Below are positions 24,187-32,325 of a stretch of 47,459 bases of DNA, piece by piece. This DNA comes from Nocardia carnea (GTDB lineage: Bacteria; Actinomycetota; Actinomycetes; Mycobacteriales; Mycobacteriaceae): the NCBI RefSeq assembly GCF_029868855.1, contig NZ_JARWOV010000254.1:1-47459 (forward strand), read 5' to 3'. The notes under the pieces were generated by a model, which saw only the letters and a program-made list of their open reading frames with translations, made no database searches and was not told the origin of the DNA. Both the position numbers and the translations under genes were made by a program. Each line of letters begins with the position of its first letter. Positions within the stretch are counted from its first letter, which is position 1.

Positions 24187-25616
24187 TCGGTGCCGGGCCA
24201 GCGCTGCAATGTATCGAGATACCGGCGGTGGATATCGGCTACTTCCCGGTTCAGAGTCTCCGGCTGCCAGCCGGCGGTATCGATCGGGTCGAGAACGGCC
24301 ACCTCGATGGTCCCGGGCCGGACAACGGGCCCTTTGCGCCACATCGCGCGGCCGGCGTTACGGATGACGATCGGCACGATCGGCACCTCGGCCTGCATGG
24401 CGAGGTGGAATGCGCCCTTTTTGAAACTCTGCAACCGGGGCGTCGGCGAGATACGGCCTTCCGGAGCAATGGCGACCGACTTACCTGCGTCGAGTTCGGT
24501 TATCAGGGAACTCAGCGCCTGCTGGGCGCCGCCGGGCGTGGATCGGTCGATGAACAGCGAGTCGACGGCACGCAGGAGGCGGCCGAAGATCGGATAGCGC
24601 TCGGCCTTGTGGGTGACCACCGGTGTGAAGGAATCGCCCACGATATAGGGAACGATCAGGCTGTCGATCATGCTCTGGTGATTGAAGATGAACACCGCCG
24701 GACGGGTCGCCCGCGCGTTTCCTGCGTCCGTCACATGTACGCGCAGGCCCGCGCAGCGGAGCGCCGCGCCGGGTGCCCATCTGAGGATCCGTTTTCGCGT
24801 CGTGTGGCGGTCGCCGGGTGAGCACAGGAACGCTGCACCTGCGGCGCCGATCAGTGCGAGGGCCCCGAGCAGGGTGCGGGCGATATGGTAGGGGCTGCTG
24901 CGGCGGGGCTCGAACCGGAACACCGGCCAGCCGTTGCCGGTGGCGGCGACGGCGAGATCGCGGTCGGGATTCACCGCTGCCGGGTGGCCGGTCGCCCGCA
25001 GCATAGGAATATCGGCACCGCCGTTGGAATAACCGAAGCTGTTTCCGAGGTCGATATCGTGATCGACAGCGAACTTTTCGACGAGGTCGGCCTTGTGCCT
25101 GCCCCATACGAGCTCACCCGCGATCGCACCGGTGAACTTCTCGCCGGAAACCTCCGGTTCCGTGCACAGTAGATGATCGATCTCCAGTTCCCGGGCGAGC
25201 AGCCGGGTCTGCCACGGTGTCGCGGAAGTGACCAGAACCACGGTATGGCCTGCGCGATGGTGTGCGCGTACGAGTTCCCAAGCCTCCGGATAGAGATTGC
25301 GGGACAGGTAGTCGTCGCACAGCCGCTCTTCGACCGATACGAGATCTGCCACCGGCATACCGCGCCAGGTCTCGGAAATCATGCGCAGCAGACTTCCGCG
25401 GTGCGCGTCGGTCTTCAGTCCGGACAGTCCACGGAGCAGGACCTCGGTGTTGTTCCCGCCGGCCGGCCGCGTGGTGAGCGAGCGGCGGGGCCTGATCCCT
25501 TCGAACAGCGTGCCGTCGAAATCGAAGAAGGCGGCGGTATGCGGTCCATCGGGTGCTGCCTGTATTGCCTGAAGCATCGCCTGGACCGGTTCTCCCATGG
25601 TGTTCACACCGGTCAT
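24177..25616 (-). CDS. HAD-IB phosphatase / PlsC acyltransferase fusion
   Basis: A 479-residue bifunctional protein, like Rv2483c. Residues ~28-235 are a HAD-IB (SerB-like) domain: nucleophile DFDGTL (Asp32, Asp34), motif II VTSAT, and Lys in SGEKF. Motif IV reads YSNGGADIPML, with Asn198 where an acidic metal ligand is usual and Asp202 retained. A transmembrane helix is at ~245-265. Residues ~285-470 form a 1-acylglycerol-3-phosphate acyltransferase: NHQSMID (H313-x4-D318) and PEGRISPT (E386). The EGRIS variant resembles Aas. It would acylate lysophosphatidate and perhaps dephosphorylate lipid head groups. The start ATG overlaps the patatin stop by 4 bp (25613-25616). Confidence 0.85.
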   Translation of the reverse strand: MTGVNTMGEPVQAMLQAIQAAPDGPHTAAFFDFDGTLFEGIRPRRSLTTRPAGGNNTEVLLRGLSGLKTDAHRGSLLRMISETWRGMPVADLVSVEERLCDDYLSRNLYPEAWELVRAHHRAGHTVVLVTSATPWQTRLLARELEIDHLLCTEPEVSGEKFTGAIAGELVWGRHKADLVEKFAVDHDIDLGNSFGYSNGGADIPMLRATGHPAAVNPDRDLAVAATGNGWPVFRFEPRRSSPYHIARTLLGALALIGAAGAAFLCSPGDRHTTRKRILRWAPGAALRCAGLRVHVTDAGNARATRPAVFIFNHQSMIDSLIVPYIVGDSFTPVVTHKAERYPIFGRLLRAVDSLFIDRSTPGGAQQALSSLITELDAGKSVAIAPEGRISPTPRLQSFKKGAFHLAMQAEVPIVPIVIRNAGRAMWRKGPVVRPGTIEVAVLDPIDTAGWQPETLNREVADIHRRYLDTLQRWPGTDSH

Positions 25617-26902
25617 TGTTGCGAGACAAGCAATTCGGCGCCGCCGGTTCCGGCCGGGTGCCGGATCTGCCGCGTTCGAGGCCCGCCGGGACCGGCCACG
25701 GCGACCCGCGGTACGGTGCGCACGAGTCCGTCCCGGAGGTTGCCGACTCCGATTCCTTCGGTAGCGCAATGGGAAACGGCGTATGCGTCCCGGATTCCCT
25801 CGAAGATCCGGTTCGGATCGGTGTCGTGGAAGCGGATCGGGTTCATCCACGGTAGCGGGGCGATGCTCAGTACGTGCGGGCCCGGCCCGTCCGATGCGAA
25901 GCCGAGCCGGAACAACCGTTCTCGATCGCCTCGGCGACGTCGTATCGCCGCGAGATAAGCCGGGCCCAGGCCGTCTCGCAGCCGCTCGAGGTAGCGCGCG
26001 TAGGCGCGGTTCGCCAGGGTTACCCCGGCGGCGTGATTCGAGATCCCGGTGTCGGTGCGCCGGAAACGTCGGGTTCCGAGGGCGAGGACGTGAGTACAGC
26101 CGTCCGCGAGGGCCAGCCGGAACTGCGGCGGCGCCAGCAGAGCGCCGTCCACCAGCCGGCGCCCGTCGATATGCGATTCACCCCGCACCGCCAACGGTGG
26201 TCGTGCTCCCGCCCGGAGGAAGGCTTTCAATTCTTCCTCGGAAGCGAAGTCACGGGCAGCGTACGTTTCGCGGGCGTCGAGATCGGTGGTGAGCACCACC
26301 AAACTCGCCTGCGATCCGACGGCCGCACCGTAGTGCAGCGGCTTTTTCGAGCCGAGGACCTCTTCGAAGACGTAGTCGAGATCCAGGGCCGGGCGCCCGC
26401 GTAGTGGCCCCGAGTACCGTATCAACCGCCCACGGGAGAGATCCTCGTAGTAGATCGACAACGGGTACCAGCAGGTGCCGGTGGGCTGGGAAAGGAAATA
26501 CGCGGCATTGATCGCGCCCGCGGAACACCCGTAGACGATATCGAACGCATCCCTGAATCCTGCGTCCTCGAGCTGAGCGCACATGGCCGCGGATATCGCG
26601 CCGCGCATTCCGCCGCCCGCGACGGTCAACGCGACCTTGGCGGAATCGCGGCGATTGCCCGGTGTACTTCCGGAGTCCCGCCGCCGGCGCAGTATTTCGA
26701 GAACCGGGTGATCGGGATTCCAGTACTTTTCGATTCTCCCACCGGAAGGCTCGGCCGGGGCATGGCCGGTCACAGTATGCAGCCCGCCGCTGCTGCCGGC
26801 GACAGCTGGTGGACAGCGATACGGATACTCACCCGCGGCCTGTTGCGCATACTCGACTTCCGGTTCCGTTCCGACCCCGCCCGCCGACGAATTCTTGCGC
26901 AC
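25613..26902 (-). CDS. patatin-like phospholipase
   Basis: Lipid acyl hydrolase of 429 residues. The patatin domain has the oxyanion-hole GGGMRGA (residues ~95-101), nucleophile motif YGCSAGAINAA (Ser within GCSAG), and catalytic Asp in RRLVDGALLAP. A ~90-residue N-terminal region (charged, with a PAEPSGGRIEKYWNPDHP segment) precedes it, and a C-terminal region rich in charged residues follows. It probably cleaves phospho- or neutral lipids to fatty acids and lysolipids. The stop overlaps the HAD-PlsC start by ATGA, so release and re-acylation are coupled in one operon. Likely start GTG 26902. The N-terminal third is not conserved. Confidence 0.85.
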   Translation of the reverse strand: MRKNSSAGGVGTEPEVEYAQQAAGEYPYRCPPAVAGSSGGLHTVTGHAPAEPSGGRIEKYWNPDHPVLEILRRRRDSGSTPGNRRDSAKVALTVAGGGMRGAISAAMCAQLEDAGFRDAFDIVYGCSAGAINAAYFLSQPTGTCWYPLSIYYEDLSRGRLIRYSGPLRGRPALDLDYVFEEVLGSKKPLHYGAAVGSQASLVVLTTDLDARETYAARDFASEEELKAFLRAGARPPLAVRGESHIDGRRLVDGALLAPPQFRLALADGCTHVLALGTRRFRRTDTGISNHAAGVTLANRAYARYLERLRDGLGPAYLAAIRRRRGDRERLFRLGFASDGPGPHVLSIAPLPWMNPIRFHDTDPNRIFEGIRDAYAVSHCATEGIGVGNLRDGLVRTVPRVAVAGPGGPRTRQIRHPAGTGGAELLVSQQ

Positions 26903-26983
26903 ACCAGAGAAATTCGCATCCAGAGTGATCGTCTTTTACGCTCCGCTGAGATCGCCGGACGATCGCCGCATGCCGGGAACGCG

Positions 26984-27021
26984 CACGGCCCCCACCCGCT
27001 GAATCGCCGATCGGGGCCGTG
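26984..27021 (-). terminator. possible terminator of fadD
   Basis: CACGGCCCC (26984-26992) and GGGGCCGTG (27013-27021) form a perfect 9-bp stem with a 20-nt loop, starting 16 nt past the fadD stop. There is no U tract. Confidence 0.4.
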
Positions 27022-27036
27022 GCCGGGGTGGGTTCG

Positions 27037-28830
27037 TCAGCTGTAGATTTTCTCCACCTCGTCGGCGTACTGCTTCATCACCACGGAGCGCTTCAGCGAC
27101 ATCTTCGGGGTGAGTTCACCGGTTTCCTGGGTCCAGTCCACGTTGAGGATATTGATCTTCTTGATCTGCTCGGCCTTGGAGACCTTCTTGTTGGTCTCGG
27201 CGACCGCGGCCTCCACCTCGGCGATCAGCATCGGGGTCTCGACCAGCTTCGCGATATCGACATCGGCGGCGATATTGTTGCGTTCCTTCCAGCCCGGCAG
27301 AGCCTCCGGGTCCAGGGTGATCAGCGCGCCGATGAACGGTTTACCGTCGCCGACCACCATCACCTGGCTGATCAGTGGATGGGCGCGCAGCGAATCCTCG
27401 AGGACGGCGGGGGAGACGTTCTTACCGCCGGCAGTGACGATGATTTCCTTCTTGCGTCCGGTGATGGTGACGAAACCGTCCGCGTCGATCGCCCCGAGGT
27501 CGCCGGTTTTGAACCAGCCGTCCTCGAACGCGTCGGCGGTGGCATCGTCGTTGCCCCAGTATCCGTCGAACACCACGGAGCCGCGCAGCAGCAGTTCACC
27601 GTCGTCGGCGATTTTGGCGGCATGTCCCTCGATCGGGCGGCCGACCGAGCCCACGCGGATATGTTCCGGGGTGTTGACCGTGATGGCGGCCGTTGTCTCG
27701 GTGAGGCCGTAGCCCTCGTAGATGGTGACGCCGATACCGCGGAAGAAATGTCCCAGCCGGGCGCCGAGGGGCCCGCCGCCGGAGACCGCCGCCTGGCAGT
27801 TGCCGCCGAGTGCGGCCCGCAGCTTGCCGTAGACGAGCTTGTCGAACAGGGCGCGCTGGGCCTGCAGCCGCAGTCCGGGTTTGCCCTTTTCCAGGGCTTC
27901 GCTGTAGGCGATCGCGGTGGCTGCGGCGGCGTCGAAGATCTTGCCCTTGCCCTCGTCGTGCGCCTTCTGCTTGGCCGCGTTGTACACCTTCTCGAAAACG
28001 CGCGGTACCGAGAGCACGAAGTCGGGCCGGTGTTCGGCGAACTGCGCGACCAGCGTGCTCCAGTCGGAGGTGTGCGCGACGGTGACCTTGGCGTCGAAGG
28101 CGGCCAGCCCCACGGCGCGAGCGAAGACATGCGCCAGCGGCAGGAACATCAGCGTCTTCTTACCGGGCGAGAGGAAAGAGGCCAGCGCGATCCGGTCGGA
28201 CCGGGATTCGGCCCACAGGTTGGCATGGGTCAGCATGACGCCCTTGGGCCGCCCGGTGGTGCCCGAGGTGTAGATCAGCGTAGCCGGGGAGGCAGCGGTC
28301 ACCTGGGCGCGGCGGTCGTGCACGGCCTGGTCGTCGAGTTCGGCGCCGCGTTCGATGAGGGTGTCGATCGCGCCCGAGTCGATCTGCAGGGTTTCGCGCA
28401 GTTGCGGCAGTTCGGACGGGTCGATCTCGGCGATCACGCCGCGGTGCTTGTCGTTCTCCACGATCAGCAGCACGGTGGCCGAATCCTGCAGGATCCAGCG
28501 GGCCTGCTCGGCCGCCGAGCTGTCGTAGATGGCCACGGTGCAGCCACCGGCCGCCCAGATGGCGAAGTCGAGCAGGGCCCACTCGTAGCGGGTGGCGGCC
28601 ATGATGGCGACCCGGTCGCCCAGTTCGATACCGGAGGCGATCAGTCCCTTCGCGACGTCGGTGACCGCTTTCGCGAACTCCTCCGCCCGCACATCGCGCC
28701 AGCCGCCCCGGCCGTCGGGGACGTTGAACATGACCGCGGCGGGGGATTCCTTCGCGTGCCGGAACACGGCATCGGAATTGTTCGCGTCCTCCGGGATGGT
28801 GTAGGAAGCCGGGGCTTCGAACTCGCGCAT
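27037..28830 (-). CDS. fadD: long-chain fatty acid-CoA ligase
   Basis: Activates fatty acids with ATP and CoA. It has 597 residues, FadD15-like. The adenylation signatures are present: P-loop TLIYTSGTTGRPKGVMLTHAN (residues ~180-200), YEGYGLTETTA, GWFKTGDLGAIDADGFVTITGRKKEIIVTAGGKNVSP and the C-terminal catalytic Lys region near NVDWTQETGELTPKMSLKR. The long ISRKVPR-type regulatory part is absent. It starts at ATG 28830 with AAAGG upstream. A 14-bp imperfect dyad lies 20 nt upstream. It sits between the patatin/HAD-PlsC genes and the hydrolase-SDR-monooxygenase operon. Confidence 0.93.
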   Translation of the reverse strand: MREFEAPASYTIPEDANNSDAVFRHAKESPAAVMFNVPDGRGGWRDVRAEEFAKAVTDVAKGLIASGIELGDRVAIMAATRYEWALLDFAIWAAGGCTVAIYDSSAAEQARWILQDSATVLLIVENDKHRGVIAEIDPSELPQLRETLQIDSGAIDTLIERGAELDDQAVHDRRAQVTAASPATLIYTSGTTGRPKGVMLTHANLWAESRSDRIALASFLSPGKKTLMFLPLAHVFARAVGLAAFDAKVTVAHTSDWSTLVAQFAEHRPDFVLSVPRVFEKVYNAAKQKAHDEGKGKIFDAAAATAIAYSEALEKGKPGLRLQAQRALFDKLVYGKLRAALGGNCQAAVSGGGPLGARLGHFFRGIGVTIYEGYGLTETTAAITVNTPEHIRVGSVGRPIEGHAAKIADDGELLLRGSVVFDGYWGNDDATADAFEDGWFKTGDLGAIDADGFVTITGRKKEIIVTAGGKNVSPAVLEDSLRAHPLISQVMVVGDGKPFIGALITLDPEALPGWKERNNIAADVDIAKLVETPMLIAEVEAAVAETNKKVSKAEQIKKINILNVDWTQETGELTPKMSLKRSVVMKQYADEVEKIYS

Positions 28831-28850
28831 CGTTGCCTTTCCCTCTGTGC

Positions 28851-28864
28851 TTACTGGTCGGTAA
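28851..28864. promoter_or_regulatory. TTAC...GTAA dyad upstream of fadD
   Basis: TTACTGGTCGGTAA has perfect TTAC/GTAA arms and two more matched inner bases. It sits 21 nt before the fadD start, a good place for a repressor that responds to acyl-CoA. No -10 or -35 was identified beyond this. Confidence 0.45.
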
Positions 28865-28950
28865 TTTACGCCACCGGCAGTGTGCGATGGCGGGCCACCC
28901 GTGAATGCGCAGAGTTCACATGGCGGCCGGGCTCACGAGTCCTGATCAGT

Positions 28951-29874
28951 TCATCCTATGTCGCTCGCGGGTTGCTCATCCATGGCGTGCCGCAGAAAGC
29001 CGGCCATTTCGCCCAGTACGGTGGCCGCCGGGCCGACCAGGCCGGCCTGTAACTGGGCGACATGCCAGAGCCCGCGGCTCTCGGTGAACTCCACCCCGAC
29101 CCCGGCCGCACGCAGCGCGGCGGTGAGGTCGACACACTGCGGGTGCAGCAGTTCATCGATATCGGCCTGGATGTAGACCGGGGGTAGCCCGGCGAGCACG
29201 CCGTGCAGCGGAGCGTAGCCAGGATCGTGGCAATCGCCGCCGCCCAGATAGGCCGCGGCGCACGCCCGCGACCAGGGGCCGTTGACCACGAGATCGCGCG
29301 GGCGTTCGGACAGCTCGTTCGGATCCACCCAGGGGGCGATCAGGCCGAGGGCTGCGGGGGTATACCCGTGCCGGGCGATGAGCCGCTGGGCCAGGGCCAG
29401 GGAGAGACCGCCGCCCGCCGAATCACCGGCGATCGCGATCCGGTCCGGCCGGTAGCCGTACTCGGTGACCAGTTCGAGAAAGGCGGCCTCGGCGTCGTCG
29501 AGCGCCGCGGGATAGGGATGCTCGGGCGCCAGCCGGTAGTCGATCGCGTAGACCGGCAGTTCCGTCGCGGCGGCCAGGCGGCCGTTGAGCGAGCGATGGG
29601 TGGCCAGTGAGCCGACGGTATAACCGCCGCCGTGCAGGTAGAGCACGGCGGCGGGGTCGGTCGTGGCCGGCGTGCGCGGGGCGAGCCGTTCGGCCGGGCG
29701 TCCACCCAGCCGTAATTTCTCCACCCGCACACTCGCGGGTACCGGCTGCAGGATCGAGGCGGCGTCGATCAGAGCGCGCTGCACCCGGAACGGCAGCCGG
29801 TGGTCGAACGACAATCGGTACAGCGGGCCCATGAACGCCCGGATCAACGGCAGCGGGAGGGCGATATCTCGCAT
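28951..29874 (-). CDS. alpha/beta hydrolase, hormone-sensitive-lipase family
   Basis: Esterase/lipase of 307 residues. The oxyanion-hole HGGGYTVGS and the nucleophile elbow GDSAGGGLSL (Ser within GDSAG) mark the HSL (family IV) branch, as in LipH/LipR. Later: VDLTAALRAAGVGVEFTE and GLWHVAQL, with the catalytic His. In the mymA operon of M. tuberculosis, LipR is the hydrolase next to the monooxygenase; this fits that place. It follows the SDR by 17 bp with GGGAGA upstream of the start and is co-transcribed. Confidence 0.88.
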   Translation of the reverse strand: MRDIALPLPLIRAFMGPLYRLSFDHRLPFRVQRALIDAASILQPVPASVRVEKLRLGGRPAERLAPRTPATTDPAAVLYLHGGGYTVGSLATHRSLNGRLAAATELPVYAIDYRLAPEHPYPAALDDAEAAFLELVTEYGYRPDRIAIAGDSAGGGLSLALAQRLIARHGYTPAALGLIAPWVDPNELSERPRDLVVNGPWSRACAAAYLGGGDCHDPGYAPLHGVLAGLPPVYIQADIDELLHPQCVDLTAALRAAGVGVEFTESRGLWHVAQLQAGLVGPAATVLGEMAGFLRHAMDEQPASDIG

Positions 29875-29891
29875 ATCGGTCTATCTCCCGG

Positions 29892-30722
29892 TCAGGGCAG
29901 GAATCGGCGTTCGACGGCGACCGCGATGCGCTGGTAACCGGAGGCGGCCGTACGGACGAACAGATCCAGCAGTTTGGCTTCCCAGCCGATCAGTACCCGG
30001 CCCCGGCCCTTACGCACACCGTCGACAATGGTTTCGGCCGCCATTTCCGGGCTGTGGATGGCGAGGTATTTGTCGAATTTCGAGCTGGCGTCCGCGCCGT
30101 CGATATCGTCGCTGTAGGTGGCGTTCCGTGCCACAGCGGTCTTGATACCACCGGGATGGACACAGGTGACCTTGACCGGTGCCTTCTCCACCAGCATCTC
30201 CTGGCGCAGCGCCTCGGTGAATCCGCGGACCGCGAATTTGGCCGAGTTGTAGGCGGCCTGCCCGGGGACGGCGATCAGGCCGAACAGACTGGAAACGTTC
30301 ACCACGTGCCCGTCCCCGGATTCCAGGAGATAGGGCAGGAACGCCTTGGTCCCGTTCACCACACCCCAGAAATCGACGTCCATGATGCGTTCGATGTCTT
30401 TGAAATCGGTTTTCACGATATCGCCGTGGTGGGCGATACCGGCGTTGTTGTAGATCTGGTGCACGACACCGAAATGCTGTTTCACCGCGTCGGCGTACAG
30501 CAGGACGGCCTCGCGTTCGGCGACATCGAGCCGGTCCGATTTCACCTCGGCGCCGAGCTGTTCACAGCGGCGCACGGTTTCGGCGAGGCCCTCGGTATCG
30601 ATATCGGAGAGCGCCAGCTTCGCACCGCGACGCGCCAGGTTCACGGCCAGCGCGCGGCCGATACCGGACCCGGCACCGGTGATGACACAGACCTTGTTGC
30701 GGAAATAAGCTTCGTTGCTCAC
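29892..30722 (-). CDS. SDR family oxidoreductase
   Basis: NAD(P)-dependent short-chain dehydrogenase, 276 residues. It has the TGxxxGIG motif in VITGAGSGIGRA, a NNAG-type sequence in YNNAGIAHHG, and the catalytic Ser/Tyr/Lys set in VNVSSLFG and YNSAKFA. A relative of the mymA-operon SDR (Rv3085), which oxidises alcohol or ketone intermediates. The start is GTG 30722, which overlaps the monooxygenase stop by 4 bp (GTGA, 30719-30722). The C-terminus is hydrophobic/basic (GWEAKLLDLFVRTAASGYQRIAV), perhaps membrane-associating. Confidence 0.9.
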   Translation of the reverse strand: MSNEAYFRNKVCVITGAGSGIGRALAVNLARRGAKLALSDIDTEGLAETVRRCEQLGAEVKSDRLDVAEREAVLLYADAVKQHFGVVHQIYNNAGIAHHGDIVKTDFKDIERIMDVDFWGVVNGTKAFLPYLLESGDGHVVNVSSLFGLIAVPGQAAYNSAKFAVRGFTEALRQEMLVEKAPVKVTCVHPGGIKTAVARNATYSDDIDGADASSKFDKYLAIHSPEMAAETIVDGVRKGRGRVLIGWEAKLLDLFVRTAASGYQRIAVAVERRFLP

Positions 30723-32266
30723 TGTGCAGTCACTACTTTCAGATCGGGGCGGGCGGGGGCGTCGGCCGCCGTGGTCGTATCGTAGGCGGCGATATCGAAT
30801 TTCCTTGTGATCCGCCGGAATTCGAAGGTGAAGTCCGGCCACAACGTGGTGTTGTTACCGTGCTTGTCCAGGTACCAGCTGGCGCATCCGCCGGTGTTCC
30901 AGACGCTCTTGGCGAGTTTGCGCTGCAGGTCCGCGTTGAAAGCGTCCTGTGCGGCGCGGCGGACCTCGACGGTGCGCAGGTTACGGCGTTCGAAGGTCGC
31001 CAGCGCGTCGGCGATGTAGTTGATCTGCGATTCGATCATGTACACCATCGAGGTGTGGCCGAGCCCGACATTCGGGCCGAGCAGGAAGAACAGGTTCGGG
31101 TAGTTGGCGATCGCCGAACCCTTGTAACCCTGCTGGCCGATCTCTTCGAAGACCTCCGAGAGGCTGCGGCCGTCGCGGCCGAAAATGGTCTGGTAGGTGG
31201 GGGAATCGGTGACGTGGAACCCGGTCGCGACCACGATCGCGTCCACCTCGCGTTCGGTCCCGTCCTTGGTGACGATGGAATTCGCGCGGATCTCGCCGAT
31301 ACCGTCGGTGACCACATCGACATTGTCGCGATCCAGCGCCGGGTAGTACTCGTTGGAGATCAGCATGCGCTTGCAGCCGATCCGGTAGTCCGGGGTGACC
31401 TTCTTGCGCAATTCGGGATCGCGGATCTCGAACTGCAGTTTGGCCTTGGACAGCGCCTCGAACCCGCGCATCAGTGCCGGGAATTTCGCCAGGCCCACCA
31501 CCTGGGTTTCGCGCATGGCGTAGATGGCGGCCCGGGACAGCCGCTGGGCACCGGGAATGTGTTTGAAGGCCAGCCGCTCCGGCAAGGTGTAGGGCCGGTC
31601 CAGCCGGGGGAGCAGCCACGGTGCGGTGCGCTGGTAGACGTCGAGGTGCGCGACCTTCTCGGCGATGGCCGGGACGATCTGGATGGCCGAGGCGCCGGTG
31701 CCGATGACGGCGACGCGTTTACCGGTGAGGTCGGAATCGTGATTCCACCGCGCCGAGTGGAAGATCTCGCCCTCGAAGCTGTTGATGCCCTTGATATCGG
31801 GCAGATTGGGTTCGCACAGCGCGCCGACCGCGGAGACCACGGTATCGGCGGTGAAATCGCCCTTGCTGGAGGTGATCTCCCAGCGGGCGGTGTCGGCGTT
31901 CCAGCGAGCGCTGGTGACATCGCAGTCGAAGATGTGCTTATCGCGCACGTTGTACTTCTCGGCGACACCCTGGATATAGGCCTGGATCTCGCCCTGCCGG
32001 GAGAACGAGCGTGACCAGTCGGGGTTCAGCGCGAAGGAGTAGGAGTACAGGTGCGAGGGCACATCGCAGGCGGCGCCCGGGTAGGTGTTGTCCCGCCAGG
32101 TGCCGCCGACATCGCTGCCGCGTTCCAGCACCAGGAAATCGTCCCGGCCCTGCTGGGTCAGCCGGATGGCGAGGCCGAGGCCGGCGAAACCGCTGCCGAT
32201 GATGATCGTCCGCAGGTGGCGGACTGTGCGGTTGGCGACAGCTTTGTCTGTAACCTTGCGACTCAT
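30719..32266 (-). CDS. flavin-containing (Baeyer-Villiger type) monooxygenase
   Basis: FAD/NADPH-dependent monooxygenase of 515 residues, MymA-like. The FAD site is G24-x-G-x-x-G29 in IIIGSGFAGLG. The Baeyer-Villiger fingerprint F-x-G-x-x-x-H-x-x-x-W is in FEGEIFHSARWNHD. The NADPH Rossmann motif is VAVIGTGASAIQ. Family members insert oxygen into ketones to give esters, or hydroxylate long-chain lipids; here the substrate is unknown. It heads the operon SDR-hydrolase and is divergent from a TetR gene. A near-ideal promoter with TTGACT/17/TAGTCT ends 6 nt before the ATG, so the mRNA is leaderless. Confidence 0.92.
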   Translation of the reverse strand: MSRKVTDKAVANRTVRHLRTIIIGSGFAGLGLAIRLTQQGRDDFLVLERGSDVGGTWRDNTYPGAACDVPSHLYSYSFALNPDWSRSFSRQGEIQAYIQGVAEKYNVRDKHIFDCDVTSARWNADTARWEITSSKGDFTADTVVSAVGALCEPNLPDIKGINSFEGEIFHSARWNHDSDLTGKRVAVIGTGASAIQIVPAIAEKVAHLDVYQRTAPWLLPRLDRPYTLPERLAFKHIPGAQRLSRAAIYAMRETQVVGLAKFPALMRGFEALSKAKLQFEIRDPELRKKVTPDYRIGCKRMLISNEYYPALDRDNVDVVTDGIGEIRANSIVTKDGTEREVDAIVVATGFHVTDSPTYQTIFGRDGRSLSEVFEEIGQQGYKGSAIANYPNLFFLLGPNVGLGHTSMVYMIESQINYIADALATFERRNLRTVEVRRAAQDAFNADLQRKLAKSVWNTGGCASWYLDKHGNNTTLWPDFTFEFRRITRKFDIAAYDTTTAADAPARPDLKVVTAQ

Positions 32267-32272
32267 GTACCC

Positions 32273-32301
32273 AGACTAGAACTCTATTGAGCCGGAGTCA
32301 A
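32273..32301 (-). promoter_or_regulatory. leaderless promoter of the monooxygenase
   Basis: On the minus strand -35 TTGACT (32296-32301), 17-nt spacer, -10 TAGTCT (32273-32278), then 6 nt to the ATG. The -35 lies inside the first TetR dyad, so repressor binding would block RNA polymerase. Confidence 0.65.
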
Positions 32302-32323
32302 CAGTATTGAGCAGCGTTCAGTA
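32285..32323. promoter_or_regulatory. tandem TetR-type dyads between monooxygenase and TetR gene
   Basis: TATTGAGC-N3-AGTCAACA (32285-32303, imperfect) and TATTGAGC-N3-GTTCAGTA (32305-32323, 6 of 8 positions symmetrical) repeat with a 20-bp centre-to-centre spacing. They cover the monooxygenase -35 and the region just upstream of the TetR start. The spacing is like that at 286-321, with a related TTGA(A/G)C core. Confidence 0.55.
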
Positions 32324-32325
32324 GG

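Noticed and set aside
27019..29052. A 677-codon plus-strand frame opposite fadD
   Set aside because: It mirrors fadD in antisense, with low-complexity translation and no homology signs.
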